A DNA stretch of 64,000 nt, taken from Flavobacterium sp. MDT1-60. GTDB lineage: Bacteria; Bacteroidota; Bacteroidia; Flavobacteriales; Flavobacteriaceae. The stretch spans positions 806,001 to 870,000 of the forward strand of contig NZ_CP062159.1 in NCBI RefSeq assembly GCF_014844035.1, read 5' to 3'. Below the pieces are notes generated by a model. It had not been told where the DNA came from, searched no databases, and saw only the letters and a program-made list of their open reading frames with translations. The position numbers and the translations under genes are program-made. Positions 42,420 to 52,052 of this stretch are shown in pieces. Position 1 is the stretch's first letter. The number at the start of each line of letters is the position of its first letter.

Positions 42420-43811
42420 CTACCGTCTGGACACATCTCTAAAGAGTATCCAACCTTGCATGACTGAATTGAATTTTTGCAGGCCAATCCAAAAGGTTGT
42501 GATGCCTGGTTTTCTTTCTGAAAGATAACCTTTCCATCCTCCTAATCTAGCAATAGCCCATATATATCGTTTCAAATCTGACGATTTATATGGGTTTTTT
42601 AGTTTTTCTGTTTTACCCTCTAATTGTGTGATTTGCAATTCTAAACATTCCATTTCTTGCTCTGAAAAACAGCTTCTGGGTTCAGTCTCTTCTTCGCAGC
42701 CATAGGCGATTTGCATAATAAAGAGCTTTATAATAGTCTCCAGCATCAAAAGACATAGTTTACGAACTGCTTTGCCTTGGGATAATTCGCTAGCTTCTAT
42801 GTTGAAGCCCTCTTTCTTTAAAATTCTAAATACTTCTTCGATAGTCCACCTGTAGGTATACCATTGGATACAAAGTAATGCAGTTTGCAGATCTTCAACT
42901 TTCTTTGTCGTTAGTAATCTCCAAAGTATTGGGTTTTCAATGTTTTCTCCAACCTCTTTTGCCTCAATAGCGTAAAGCTTGATTTTATCAGGAAGATGTT
43001 TACCTGAATATTGATGTTTGCCTATTGTTATTTCTGAAAAGCGTACTTCTATAGTAGCTGTTCTTTTCTGGATATTTCTCCTTTTGTCTCCTTCTAGTTC
43101 AATTGTGTACATCCCTTGAAGCGGCTGAGAACTTAGATGATCGAAAAGTTTGATTTTATTACCCAACAATCGATTAAATCGGGATCTAATCAATAAATGT
43201 GTTTTACTGTCTGGGACAAGGCAAAATTGTTCAAAAATATCTCCCTCTCTGTCCTGAATAATGATTATTTCTTTTGCTTTACTTAGTCTTTTCTTAGTTT
43301 CAAGAGAAGAATCGATCCATCTGTAAGACTCTTTTTCTTCAATGGGTATACGATTGTGAGTATTGGTCTTCATTTTAGGTGGCAGTTCATGACTTCTATT
43401 CCATATTTTCACATCTGAAAAACCATATGGCATTAAAGTATCTGCATCTATGATAAAACTCGGATGAATAAAAAAGCCAAGTCCACCAACAGAAGCATTG
43501 GTCAGTCCAATTGACTCATCCTTTTTGATCCTGTTTCTGTGATTATAAAGGTTTATTTCACTACTGTCCTGAATACACAAAACAGATTTATCTTCAACGC
43601 AGCTTACACAATTAAGAGACATGTTCTTTATAATATCAGCCTCACTGACATTATCATTTTGCAAAAATCGGTAAATCGCTTTGGCTTCAGCGTCACTTTC
43701 TGCTAATTGTCTTATCGAATAAATACTATTAGCAAACAAGCGATTGAGAATAGAATTACCTCTATTCAACAATCGCTTGTCTTTTAAATTTTCAAAATAT
43801 CTAGTCTGCAC
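42420..43811 (-). CDS. IS4-family DDE transposase
   Basis: This 463-residue transposase has the IS4 features. The first Asp is in LCIQDSSEINLYNHR, the second in IIIQDREGDIFEQF, and the Y(2)R(3)E(6)K signature is exact in YTYRWTIEEVFRILK. It should cut and join the IS ends by a cut-and-paste, hairpin-type mechanism as in Tn5/IS10 relatives. The start is GTG at 43811 and the stop TAG is formed by the first bases of the left terminal repeat. It reads towards the 3' end of the giant secreted-protein gene, so run-on transcription would be antisense to that gene. The frame is intact. Confidence 0.95.
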   Translation of the reverse strand: MQTRYFENLKDKRLLNRGNSILNRLFANSIYSIRQLAESDAEAKAIYRFLQNDNVSEADIIKNMSLNCVSCVEDKSVLCIQDSSEINLYNHRNRIKKDESIGLTNASVGGLGFFIHPSFIIDADTLMPYGFSDVKIWNRSHELPPKMKTNTHNRIPIEEKESYRWIDSSLETKKRLSKAKEIIIIQDREGDIFEQFCLVPDSKTHLLIRSRFNRLLGNKIKLFDHLSSQPLQGMYTIELEGDKRRNIQKRTATIEVRFSEITIGKHQYSGKHLPDKIKLYAIEAKEVGENIENPILWRLLTTKKVEDLQTALLCIQWYTYRWTIEEVFRILKKEGFNIEASELSQGKAVRKLCLLMLETIIKLFIMQIAYGCEEETEPRSCFSEQEMECLELQITQLEGKTEKLKNPYKSSDLKRYIWAIARLGGWKGYLSERKPGITTFWIGLQKFNSVMQGWILFRDVSRR

Positions 43812-43856
43812 TTTTTCTCAAATATAATTAAAAAAATATTTGTGTCCAGACGGTAG
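42420..43856 (-). mobile_element. IS4-family insertion sequence, 1437 bp
   Basis: The ends are 16-bp perfect terminal inverted repeats (CTACCGTCTGGACACA at 42420-42435, complement at 43841-43856), flanked by a 10-bp target duplication. One transposase gene fills the element on the minus strand. Intact ends, target copies and frame suggest a recent, possibly active insertion. It sits in the loop region of a terminator hairpin. Confidence 0.93.
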
Positions 43857-43866
43857 CGCATAAGGC
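43857..43866 (+). repeat. Target-site duplication, right copy
   Basis: CGCATAAGGC matches 42410-42419 exactly. The GTCTC + T8 tail of the broken terminator follows at once. Confidence 0.9.
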
Positions 43867-44011
43867 GTCTCTTTTTTTTGCACTATTTTGAAAAATCTAT
43901 ATTCGTAAACTAAATCTAAATATCACTAAAAGTGGGTATTGTGCTTTTTGATAAAGCCACTTAAATTACGGTTAATTCTTATAATTTAATAGTAACCTGA
44001 TATTTTCGATT

Positions 44012-47000
44012 TTGATTAAACATTTAATTTTTTCATTGGTTTTACTGAATTGCATTAGTAGAACAGAAGTTTACGCACAACAAGGAAAGGTAGACGCAAC
44101 TTTTAATACGCTTGATGATGGTTTAATAGGTGATGGTTTTGATAATACAGTTCGGAGTTTAACTTTACAGACCGATCAAAATTTAATTGTCGGTGGTGAT
44201 TATTTAAATCTTAACGGAATTCCGTCTTCGCATCTAACTCGTTTAAAACCTGACGGATCTATAGACGAAACTTTTAACACAGGAAATGGTTTCAATGGCA
44301 AAGTATATGCTACTTATGTTCAGCCTGATGGTAAAATTATAGTGGGAGGTAGTTTGACCTCTTTTAATGGAATTAGTTGCGGAAGATTGGTTCGTTTAAA
44401 TTCTGATGGCTCATACGATGTTTCGTTTGATGCTTCAATTGCCGCTACAACAGGAATTATTTATGAAATTTCTCCGCAATCTGATGGGAAAATTATAATT
44501 GTAGGGAGTTTTACAAGATACAATAATGCTACGCTCAATCGGGTCGCCCGTATTCTTTCAAATGGTTCTTTGGATCCTTCTTTTATTACAGGCTCCGGTT
44601 CTTCATCAAATATTACAAATGCCAGTGTTTTATCAGATGGGAAAATTTTGCTGACCGGGAATTTTACTTCTTTTAATGGGATTCAAAGCAATAAAATTGT
44701 TCGTTTATATAGTGATGGACGTGTCGATACGAGTTTTAATATCGGTACTGGTTTTGACGACGATGTAAGTGCTATGGCAGTTCAGTCTGATGGTAAAATT
44801 GTTTTAGGGGGGAAATTCACTAATTATAATGGAGTTCTTGCCAATAGAATTATTCGATTAAATAATGACGGGAGCATTGACGACAGTTTTTTATCCGGTT
44901 CTGGTCTAAGTGCAGGTGCTGTTCAGAAAATTAAAATTGACACTTTTGGGAATATTATGATTGGTGGTTCTTTTACAGGTTTTTATAATGGTAATGATGT
45001 CAACAGAGTTTGTCTTTTAAATTCTAATGGCATATTAAAAACAGATGTAGATTTTGGTTCCGGACCTGCTTCAGCATCGGTTTTGGCATTGGCAAATGAT
45101 CTGGAAGGTTCCTGGTATATTGGAGGTTCATTTTCGGTTTTTGATGGACTGAATCAGGGAAGATTAGCAAAGATTAATCCGGAAGGAGAATACGATACCG
45201 GGTATTTGGCAGCAGGAATTGGTTTTGATAATTCGGTTTTAAAGGTTTTATCACTGGAGAATAAAAAAACAATGGTGTTTGGTAATTTTAAAAAATTTAA
45301 TGGTGTTTTTGTTTCCAGAATTGCCCGTCTTTTAGAGGAAGGATTAATAGATCCTGATTTTAATGCTGGACAATTAGGGGCCAATAATTTAATTAAAACG
45401 GGAGTATTACAATCAGATGGAAAAATCATTTGCGGAGGAAATTTTACGAAATACAATGAAACACTTACCAATAGGATATTTCGAGTTTTACCTGATGGGG
45501 CAGTTGACGATACTTTTAGCATAGGTACAGGTTTTAATAGTCAGGTTTATGCAATGGCTATTCAATCTGATCAAAGAATCCTTGTTGGAGGAAATTTTAC
45601 CCGTTATAATGATACTCCTGTAAACAGATTAATTCGATTATTGCCTAATGGTTCACGTGATACAAGTTTTAATGTTGGTCTTGGAGCCGATGCAATTATC
45701 GAAGCTATCTTAATTCAGCCCGACAAGAAAATTTTGGTTGGGGGTCATTTTTCTAATTTTAACGGTCAGTCAATTTCGCGTTTAGTTCGATTAAATGCTG
45801 ACGGAAGTATCGATTCAGGTTTTAATGTCGGAAACGGGTTTGATAAATACGTATATGCAATGGCATTGCAATCAGATGGGAAAATTATCATAGGAGGAAG
45901 TTTTCTCAATTATAATGGATCTTCACAAAAACGTATAGTTCGATTAAACACTAATGGAAGTCTGGATGCTACTTTTGAATCAGGTTCCGGTTTTAGTAAA
46001 GGCGATGTCAGAAGCATTTTGGTGCAGCCCGATGATCGAATTTTAGTTGGAGGTACTTTTTCCGGAACATACAAAAACTATACTTCTATGCGACTTTTGC
46101 GTTTATTGAAATCGGGTGATTTTGATGTCTCTTTTGAGGCTCGTCTCAACAACAAACTTTATACGATGAGTTTTACAGCAAATCAGCGGCTGATGATTGG
46201 CGGAGATTTTAATTCGGTTTCAGGTATATCCAAACATCGGATTGCCAGATTGAAACTTTGTCTGGAAGCCACAGTCTGGGATGGTAGCAATTGGTCAAAT
46301 GGTTTTCCATCTGGCGGAAAAGAGGTGTTTTTTAAAGAAGATTATCCTTCTTTAACCTCAGCGAATGTATGCAGTTGTAGTATTGATTATGGAAAAATAG
46401 TTACGCTTTTAAGTGGTAATACTTTAGGCATAGAGTTTTCTTATTTGGGTTTTGGAACATTAGTTTTAGAAGATACGGCAAATTTATATCAGTCGGATGA
46501 TGAAATGATTAATACGGGAATACTGCATCTTAAAAGGAAGACCTCACCAATTCTTAAATCTGATTATACCTATTGGTCATCTCCCATAAATAACCAAAAA
46601 TTATTTGATGTTTCCCCTAATACTGCATCGGATAATTATTATTCTTTTTTTAATTATGCTTGGCAAAGAGAAAGTTCTTCTAATAATATGATTGTGGGTA
46701 AAGGATATATTATTCAGGGACCCAAAAACTTTTCTCCAACTATTCCTGAAAAATATGAGGCTGTTTTTAAGGGAATCCCTAATAATGGAATAATTAATGT
46801 AAATGTTGGGTCTGCAAACATCTATAATTTGGTTGGCAATCCTTATCCGTCTACGCTAGACGCTGATGCCTTTTTAAATGTAAATAAAAAAAATATTAAG
46901 GGCACTCTTTATTTCTGGACACATAATACCCCTTATGCTAATAATAAATACACACAAAATGATTATGCCGTTTATAACAGGCTTGGTGGTGTTGGTACAA

Positions 47001-47863
47001 GGGCAGCGCTGGCATCAGGAATTAATGAAACGGTTCCCGATGGAAAAATCGCTTCAGGACAGGCTTTTTTTGTGGGCAGTTTAAGTGAAGGAACTATTGA
47101 ATTTAATAATAGTATGAGGATTACCGAAAAAAACTCCATTTTTTTTAAGCCAGAAAAGATAAATGATGTAAGTAGTAAAAATGTTTTCGGAAGACATCGT
47201 ATATGGTTGAATTTAAAGAACTCGGCAGGTATTTTTAAACAGATTTTAATAGGATATATTGAAGGGGCAACGAATTTATATGATAGTAATTATGATGCAG
47301 AATCATTTAATGCTAACCAGTTTGTAGATTTTTATAGCGTTCTTGGGACTAAAAAATTAACAATTCAGGGCAGGGCTTTGCCATTTGTAGAAACAGATTC
47401 GATTCCGTTAGGTTATTCCAGTACAATAGATGGTGAATTCAGCATTAGTATTGATCATAAAGATGGGATATTTGAAAACACGTCTGTTTTTATAGAAGAT
47501 AAAGATTTGAAAATCATCCATAATCTGAAAGAAGGACCTTATTTATTTGTAACTCAAAAAGGAACTTTTAATGATCGTTTTTATTTAAAATTTGTGAATG
47601 AAAATTTAAAAACAGATACCTGGACAGCACAAGCAAATAAAATTATAGTTTCTGCAAACAAAAAGAACATACTTATAAATGCCAATCAAAATAATATTAA
47701 GGATGTTATAATTTTCGACGTTGCAGGGAAACAAATTTATAGAAAAAATGAGGTTAAAAATACCAAATTCCTTATTGAAAATCTATCTTCAAAAAATCAA
47801 ATTTTATTGATAAAAGTAGGGTTAGAAAATGGATATTACACAACTCATAAAATTGTATTTTAA
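44012..47863 (+). CDS. T9SS-secreted delta-60 repeat protein, T9SS type C signal
   Basis: The 1283-residue protein starts with TTG (44012) and has a signal peptide (MIKHLIFSLVLLNCISRTEVYAQ). Residues about 25-750 are some 14 delta-60-type repeats of about 50 residues (QSDGKIIVGGSF...RLNSDGSID), which probably form propeller-like or solenoid beta structure. From about 755 comes the shared C-terminal module (TVWDGSNWSNG, TYWSSPINNQKLFDVSP, MIVGKGYIIQGP, GNPYPSTLDADAFL, LYFWTHNTP) and a T9SS sorting signal (DVIIFDVAGKQIYRKNEV). It is the most diverged of the five modules here. Export to the surface is expected; the ligand is unknown. A strong terminator follows. Confidence 0.85.
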   Translation: MIKHLIFSLVLLNCISRTEVYAQQGKVDATFNTLDDGLIGDGFDNTVRSLTLQTDQNLIVGGDYLNLNGIPSSHLTRLKPDGSIDETFNTGNGFNGKVYATYVQPDGKIIVGGSLTSFNGISCGRLVRLNSDGSYDVSFDASIAATTGIIYEISPQSDGKIIIVGSFTRYNNATLNRVARILSNGSLDPSFITGSGSSSNITNASVLSDGKILLTGNFTSFNGIQSNKIVRLYSDGRVDTSFNIGTGFDDDVSAMAVQSDGKIVLGGKFTNYNGVLANRIIRLNNDGSIDDSFLSGSGLSAGAVQKIKIDTFGNIMIGGSFTGFYNGNDVNRVCLLNSNGILKTDVDFGSGPASASVLALANDLEGSWYIGGSFSVFDGLNQGRLAKINPEGEYDTGYLAAGIGFDNSVLKVLSLENKKTMVFGNFKKFNGVFVSRIARLLEEGLIDPDFNAGQLGANNLIKTGVLQSDGKIICGGNFTKYNETLTNRIFRVLPDGAVDDTFSIGTGFNSQVYAMAIQSDQRILVGGNFTRYNDTPVNRLIRLLPNGSRDTSFNVGLGADAIIEAILIQPDKKILVGGHFSNFNGQSISRLVRLNADGSIDSGFNVGNGFDKYVYAMALQSDGKIIIGGSFLNYNGSSQKRIVRLNTNGSLDATFESGSGFSKGDVRSILVQPDDRILVGGTFSGTYKNYTSMRLLRLLKSGDFDVSFEARLNNKLYTMSFTANQRLMIGGDFNSVSGISKHRIARLKLCLEATVWDGSNWSNGFPSGGKEVFFKEDYPSLTSANVCSCSIDYGKIVTLLSGNTLGIEFSYLGFGTLVLEDTANLYQSDDEMINTGILHLKRKTSPILKSDYTYWSSPINNQKLFDVSPNTASDNYYSFFNYAWQRESSSNNMIVGKGYIIQGPKNFSPTIPEKYEAVFKGIPNNGIINVNVGSANIYNLVGNPYPSTLDADAFLNVNKKNIKGTLYFWTHNTPYANNKYTQNDYAVYNRLGGVGTRAALASGINETVPDGKIASGQAFFVGSLSEGTIEFNNSMRITEKNSIFFKPEKINDVSSKNVFGRHRIWLNLKNSAGIFKQILIGYIEGATNLYDSNYDAESFNANQFVDFYSVLGTKKLTIQGRALPFVETDSIPLGYSSTIDGEFSISIDHKDGIFENTSVFIEDKDLKIIHNLKEGPYLFVTQKGTFNDRFYLKFVNENLKTDTWTAQANKIIVSANKKNILINANQNNIKDVIIFDVAGKQIYRKNEVKNTKFLIENLSSKNQILLIKVGLENGYYTTHKIVF

Positions 47864-47883
47864 TCCTATTTTTCTTCTTATTC

Positions 47884-47920
47884 AAAAGTCATTTCTGTCT
47901 AAAAGAAATGACTTTTTTTT
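47884..47920 (+). terminator. Intrinsic terminator after the delta-60 repeat gene
   Basis: A 13-bp perfect stem (AAAAGTCATTTCT with AGAAATGACTTTT) with a 7-nt loop is followed by a T-run. Confidence 0.9.
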
Positions 47921-48336
47921 GAAATAAATTTTACTTAAAACCCTCTTGCCTGACGTTTTTTTTCTGGTTAAAATTAATTTTAACATAATTTTTTTTCAAA
48001 TCATCATATTTTTTGGTTAAAAATTGAAAAATGTGTATTTCATTTATCAGGTGAGTTACATTTTTTAAATGTTGAATTACATAAAAAAAAAATATATATG
48101 AGAAATAACTTAAAATAATAAAATCAATATTTTTCAGTGTAAATATAAGTCTCTGATTTAGATTTAGTTAGTTGAAAATTGTAAATTGTTTAGGGTGTTT
48201 TAGGGGGGAAATGTGGTTGAATAAAACAGTTCAAAAGTCCTCTAAAGTAGATGCTCAAAAAAGCAAGTTTTCTTAGCGCTTTTTTAGAAATAATTTATTT
48301 CAAAAAACTTATTGTCAAATTTAAATTTTACATGAG
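47921..48336 (+). other. AT-rich intergenic region
   Basis: About 415 nt of very AT-rich DNA between two secreted-protein genes holds no supported gene. I see no clear promoter match or hairpin apart from T- and A-runs. Confidence 0.5.
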
Positions 48337-51300
48337 ATGGACAAAAAACTACTTTTGATTTTTTTAATGTTATTTTGCTTTGGATTTTCAAATGGAGCGA
48401 CTATAACAAGTACAGGAACGGGGAATTGGACTTCTTCAACCTCATGGATTGGCGGCGTTTTGCCTACAGCAAACGATGATGTAATTATAGGTACGGGATC
48501 ATCTATAACGCTTAGTACCAATGTTTCTCTAAAATCTTTAACAATAAATGGTACCTTATTTGCTTCTGGAGACCCTATAGTAACAACTCCGGCAGGGAAT
48601 GTATTAATTGTGACGATTAATGGCTTATTGGATTTTAATACGAATCAAAGTTCTATTAGTTTTCCGGCCGGGACAATTGTAGATATCAATCCCCCAGGAA
48701 AAATTGATGACACAGGAGCAGGATGTTCAAATCAGGTTGCAATCTTTATTGGTACAGTAAAATTTGCAGTTTGTGTGGGTAGTGGAAATGCTGAATATAC
48801 TTTTACCCAACTTAATAATTTAGGTGGAACTTTACAATCAAATCCTTCTAGTAATACGCCGGTTTGTGAAGGAAGTACCCTTAACTTTACTGCAGCAAAG
48901 GATGGTGCAGACGGTACTTCACTAAATTGGCATTGGTCTATAAAACCTCCCGGCGCTGCGTCTTTTACAACTTATCCTGATAAACAAAATGTAGTCTCTT
49001 TTACAAATGCTGTACCAGGATCTTATGAAGCGAATCTTACTTATACGACTACTTATGGAGGATCTCTTTATACTAGTTCTAAAACTATTTTTGCAACGGT
49101 TAATGTTAGGCCTACTGCTCCGACAATAGCTGCAAACGGACCAACATCATTTTGTGCGGGTAGTAATGTTACCCTGACTTCCGGTAGCGGTTCAGGTTAT
49201 TTATGGTCAACCGGAGCAACGACACAAAGTATAGTGGCGACAACATCAGGAAATTATTCTGTTCAGGTAACAAATGCATTTGGTTGTCAAAGTCTTGCAT
49301 CTGTTCCGGCTACAGTTACTGTTAATGCGAAACCTGCTACTCCAACAATAGCTGCAAATGGGCCAACAACATTTTGTAGTGGTGGTGATGTTACATTGAC
49401 TTCTACTATTGGATCAGGTTATTTATGGTCAACTGGTGCAACCACACAAAGTATAGTAGTGACAACATCAGGAAATTATTCTGTTCAGGTAACAAATGCA
49501 TTTGGTTGTCAAAGTCTTGTGTCTGCCCCAACTACAGTTACTGTTAATGCGAAACCCGCTACTCCAACAATAGCTGCAAATGGACCAACGACCTTTTGTA
49601 GTGGCGGTGATGTTACATTGACTTCTACTATTGGATCAGGTTATTTATGGTCAACTGGTGCAACCACACAAAGTATAGTAGTGACAACATCAGGAAATTA
49701 TTCTGTTCAGGTAACAAATGCATTTGGTTGTCAAAGTCTTGTGTCTGCCCCAACTACAGTTACAGTCAGATCTTTATTAGCTACACCAAATGTTGTAACT
49801 GTCATACAGCCAACTTGTGTTATGGCAACAGGTAGTATAGAGTTAAGCGGATTAAACGCTGCAGTAAATGGGCAAATCGCACAAGGTGGTACATTCATTC
49901 AAACGTATTCAGTTTCAAACTCTAGTTTTACAATTTCTAATTTAGCTCCGGGAACATACTTTTTTACATTACAAGATGGTGTAAATTGCTCTTCGTCACC
50001 AACTATAAATATTGTGATAACCTCTCCTGATATAAATAGTTGGGATGGTGTAGCATGGTCAAAAGGGAGCGAACCAATATTTTCTGATATTATAGAATTT
50101 GCTGCAGATTATCAATCAGTTGGAGATTTAAACGGTTGTTCATGTAAAGTAAATGCAGGAAAAGTGGTGACAATAAGTTCAGGTCATACGTTATTTGTTG
50201 ACAATGGAGTAACAGTCGAATCTGCAACTGGTGCTAAACTAATATTTGAAAATAGTGCAAGTTTGATACAGAGAAACAATGTTGTTAATACTGGAAGTAT
50301 TATCTATAAACGAGCGAGTGGTCCAATTCGTCAGGCTGATTTTGTGTATTGGTCAACTCCGGTTAATCCGCAAAAACTAGTCAATGTATCACCATTAACA
50401 GAAAGTAACAAGTATTTTAGATTTGATGGAACAGGCTGGGTAATTACGGACAGAAATACAAATATGATTGTTGGTAAGGGATATATAATTCGTGGTCCCG
50501 AAACTTACTCTAATGTCACCAGGACTGATTACACTGCTTCTTTTATTGGAGTGCCCAATAATGGAAACGTTACCAGTGAGGCACTGGATAGCGGAAAGAA
50601 TTACCTTCTTGGAAATCCTTATCCGTCAGCATTAGATGCAGATCAATTTATTACGGATAACCCAATTTTACAGGGAACTTTGTATTTCTGGACGCATAAT
50701 ACACCGGTAACGTTAGGGGGTTATTATAGATATAACGTCGATGATTATGCGAGTTATAATCTGACTGGAGGTGTTACCACCAGAACTCCGGCACTAACGG
50801 GAACCACCGCCCCGGGAAACAATAGTGAAGCACCACTTGGCAAAATAGCAGCGGGACAAGGCTTTTTTGCTGGTATAAGCTTACCTGGTACGATAACTTT
50901 TACCAATGAAATGCGTTTTGGTGCAAACAATCAGTTTTTTAAACCAGCGAAAACCTCTAAAACAGCGATTGTAGAAAAAAATCGTTTATGGCTTAATCTC
51001 ACCAATACTGAAGGAGCTTTTAAGCAAACTCTTATTGGATACATTGAAGGTGCAACTAATGAAACTGAAAGAAGATACGATGGTGCTACTTTTAATGCAA
51101 ATAAATATTTGGATTTTTATAGTGTAAACAATGGGAAGAAACTTTCAATCCAGGGACGTGCTATTCCTTTCTCTAATACCGATACGGTACCACTTGGATA
51201 TAAAAGTACAATTGCCGGTGATTTTACCATTTCAATAGATAAGGCTGATGGTAAATTAACGAATCAGGTCATTTATTTAGAAGATAAGACAACCAATATA

Positions 51301-51648
51301 ATTCATGATTTAAGAATTAGTAATTACACCTTTAAAACAGAAATAGGAACTTTTGATGATCGCTTTGTATTACGTTACATCGATAAAACTTTAGGAATAG
51401 TTGATCTCGAAGATGTTGACCAGATGGTTTTAGTTTCGGTAAAAGAGAAAATTATTAAAGTGACATCAACCAAAGTAAATATTAGCAAAGTATTGATTTT
51501 TGATATCACCGGAAAGCTTCTTTATGGAAAAGATAAAGTGGGCGCTACGGAATTGGAGATATCTATTTTAAAATCTGCAAATCAGGTTTTAATTGTAAAA
51601 ACAACTTTAGAAAATGAATATATAAGCGTGACAAAGATTGTTTTCTAA
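48337..51648 (+). CDS. T9SS-secreted protein with three tandem Ig-like repeats, T9SS type C signal
   Basis: This 1103-residue protein has a signal peptide (MDKKLLLIFLMLFCFGFSNGA) and then the same GNWTSSTSWIGGVLP-type N-terminal strand domain as the 2245-residue protein. Three 74-residue tandem repeats follow (about 259-480; PTIAANGPTTFCSGGDVTL...), resembling PKD/Ig-like repeats. The shared C-terminal module runs from about 565 (SWDGVAWSKGSEPIF) to the T9SS sorting signal (KVLIFDITGKLLYGKDKV). It is most like the broken gene at 52053 in the module (VYWSTPVNPQKLV). Cell-surface location is expected; adhesive function is inference. Confidence 0.85.
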   Translation: MDKKLLLIFLMLFCFGFSNGATITSTGTGNWTSSTSWIGGVLPTANDDVIIGTGSSITLSTNVSLKSLTINGTLFASGDPIVTTPAGNVLIVTINGLLDFNTNQSSISFPAGTIVDINPPGKIDDTGAGCSNQVAIFIGTVKFAVCVGSGNAEYTFTQLNNLGGTLQSNPSSNTPVCEGSTLNFTAAKDGADGTSLNWHWSIKPPGAASFTTYPDKQNVVSFTNAVPGSYEANLTYTTTYGGSLYTSSKTIFATVNVRPTAPTIAANGPTSFCAGSNVTLTSGSGSGYLWSTGATTQSIVATTSGNYSVQVTNAFGCQSLASVPATVTVNAKPATPTIAANGPTTFCSGGDVTLTSTIGSGYLWSTGATTQSIVVTTSGNYSVQVTNAFGCQSLVSAPTTVTVNAKPATPTIAANGPTTFCSGGDVTLTSTIGSGYLWSTGATTQSIVVTTSGNYSVQVTNAFGCQSLVSAPTTVTVRSLLATPNVVTVIQPTCVMATGSIELSGLNAAVNGQIAQGGTFIQTYSVSNSSFTISNLAPGTYFFTLQDGVNCSSSPTINIVITSPDINSWDGVAWSKGSEPIFSDIIEFAADYQSVGDLNGCSCKVNAGKVVTISSGHTLFVDNGVTVESATGAKLIFENSASLIQRNNVVNTGSIIYKRASGPIRQADFVYWSTPVNPQKLVNVSPLTESNKYFRFDGTGWVITDRNTNMIVGKGYIIRGPETYSNVTRTDYTASFIGVPNNGNVTSEALDSGKNYLLGNPYPSALDADQFITDNPILQGTLYFWTHNTPVTLGGYYRYNVDDYASYNLTGGVTTRTPALTGTTAPGNNSEAPLGKIAAGQGFFAGISLPGTITFTNEMRFGANNQFFKPAKTSKTAIVEKNRLWLNLTNTEGAFKQTLIGYIEGATNETERRYDGATFNANKYLDFYSVNNGKKLSIQGRAIPFSNTDTVPLGYKSTIAGDFTISIDKADGKLTNQVIYLEDKTTNIIHDLRISNYTFKTEIGTFDDRFVLRYIDKTLGIVDLEDVDQMVLVSVKEKIIKVTSTKVNISKVLIFDITGKLLYGKDKVGATELEISILKSANQVLIVKTTLENEYISVTKIVF
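49111..49776 (+). repeat. Three tandem 222-bp units encoding Ig-like repeats
   Basis: Copies at 49111-49332, 49333-49554 and 49555-49776 have an exact 222-nt period (74 codons). Copies 2 and 3 are nearly identical; copy 1 is more diverged. Unequal exchange could change copy number without breaking frame. Confidence 0.9.
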
Positions 51649-51671
51649 ATAATATATTTTAAAATAAGGTG

Positions 51672-51706
51672 AAATCCATTCCGTTCTGCGGAATGGATTT
51701 TTTTTT
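51672..51706 (+). terminator. Intrinsic terminator after the Ig-like repeat gene
   Basis: A 12-bp perfect stem (AAATCCATTCCG with CGGAATGGATTT), 5-nt loop and T9. Confidence 0.92.
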
Positions 51707-52052
51707 AATTCTAAAATAAGTATCGTTTTTAAATTAATACTAAATGTGAAAATGTAGATTTATAACTACATTTTGATATTGTTGTAAAAAAAATCGTACC
51801 TTGTTGGTGTTTCCGCTCTGTAAACTACCATAAAAGCCTGCTGTGCTACATTTTTTATTTCTCGCCACAAAATAAAACTAAATGATTTTTTAGTTTTTTA
51901 TCTGCCATAAGACTAAAGACAAAATACCGATTTGATAAGGAAGAAATATTTTTTGCTTCTTCTTTAATCCGTTTCAGCATACTTCTTTGTATTTCTGTTT
52001 CAATTGTGCGGTATTTTAAAAATAATTTCATTTGAGTTTTTAACTATTAAAA
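51707..52052 (+). other. Intergenic region before the glycine-rich gene
   Basis: About 345 nt of AT-rich DNA holds no supported gene, RNA or clear promoter. Confidence 0.5.

Noticed and set aside
49111..49776. Regular repeats considered as a CRISPR-like array
   Set aside because: Units are 222 nt, in frame, without short repeat/unique spacer alternation, and encode Ig-like domains.
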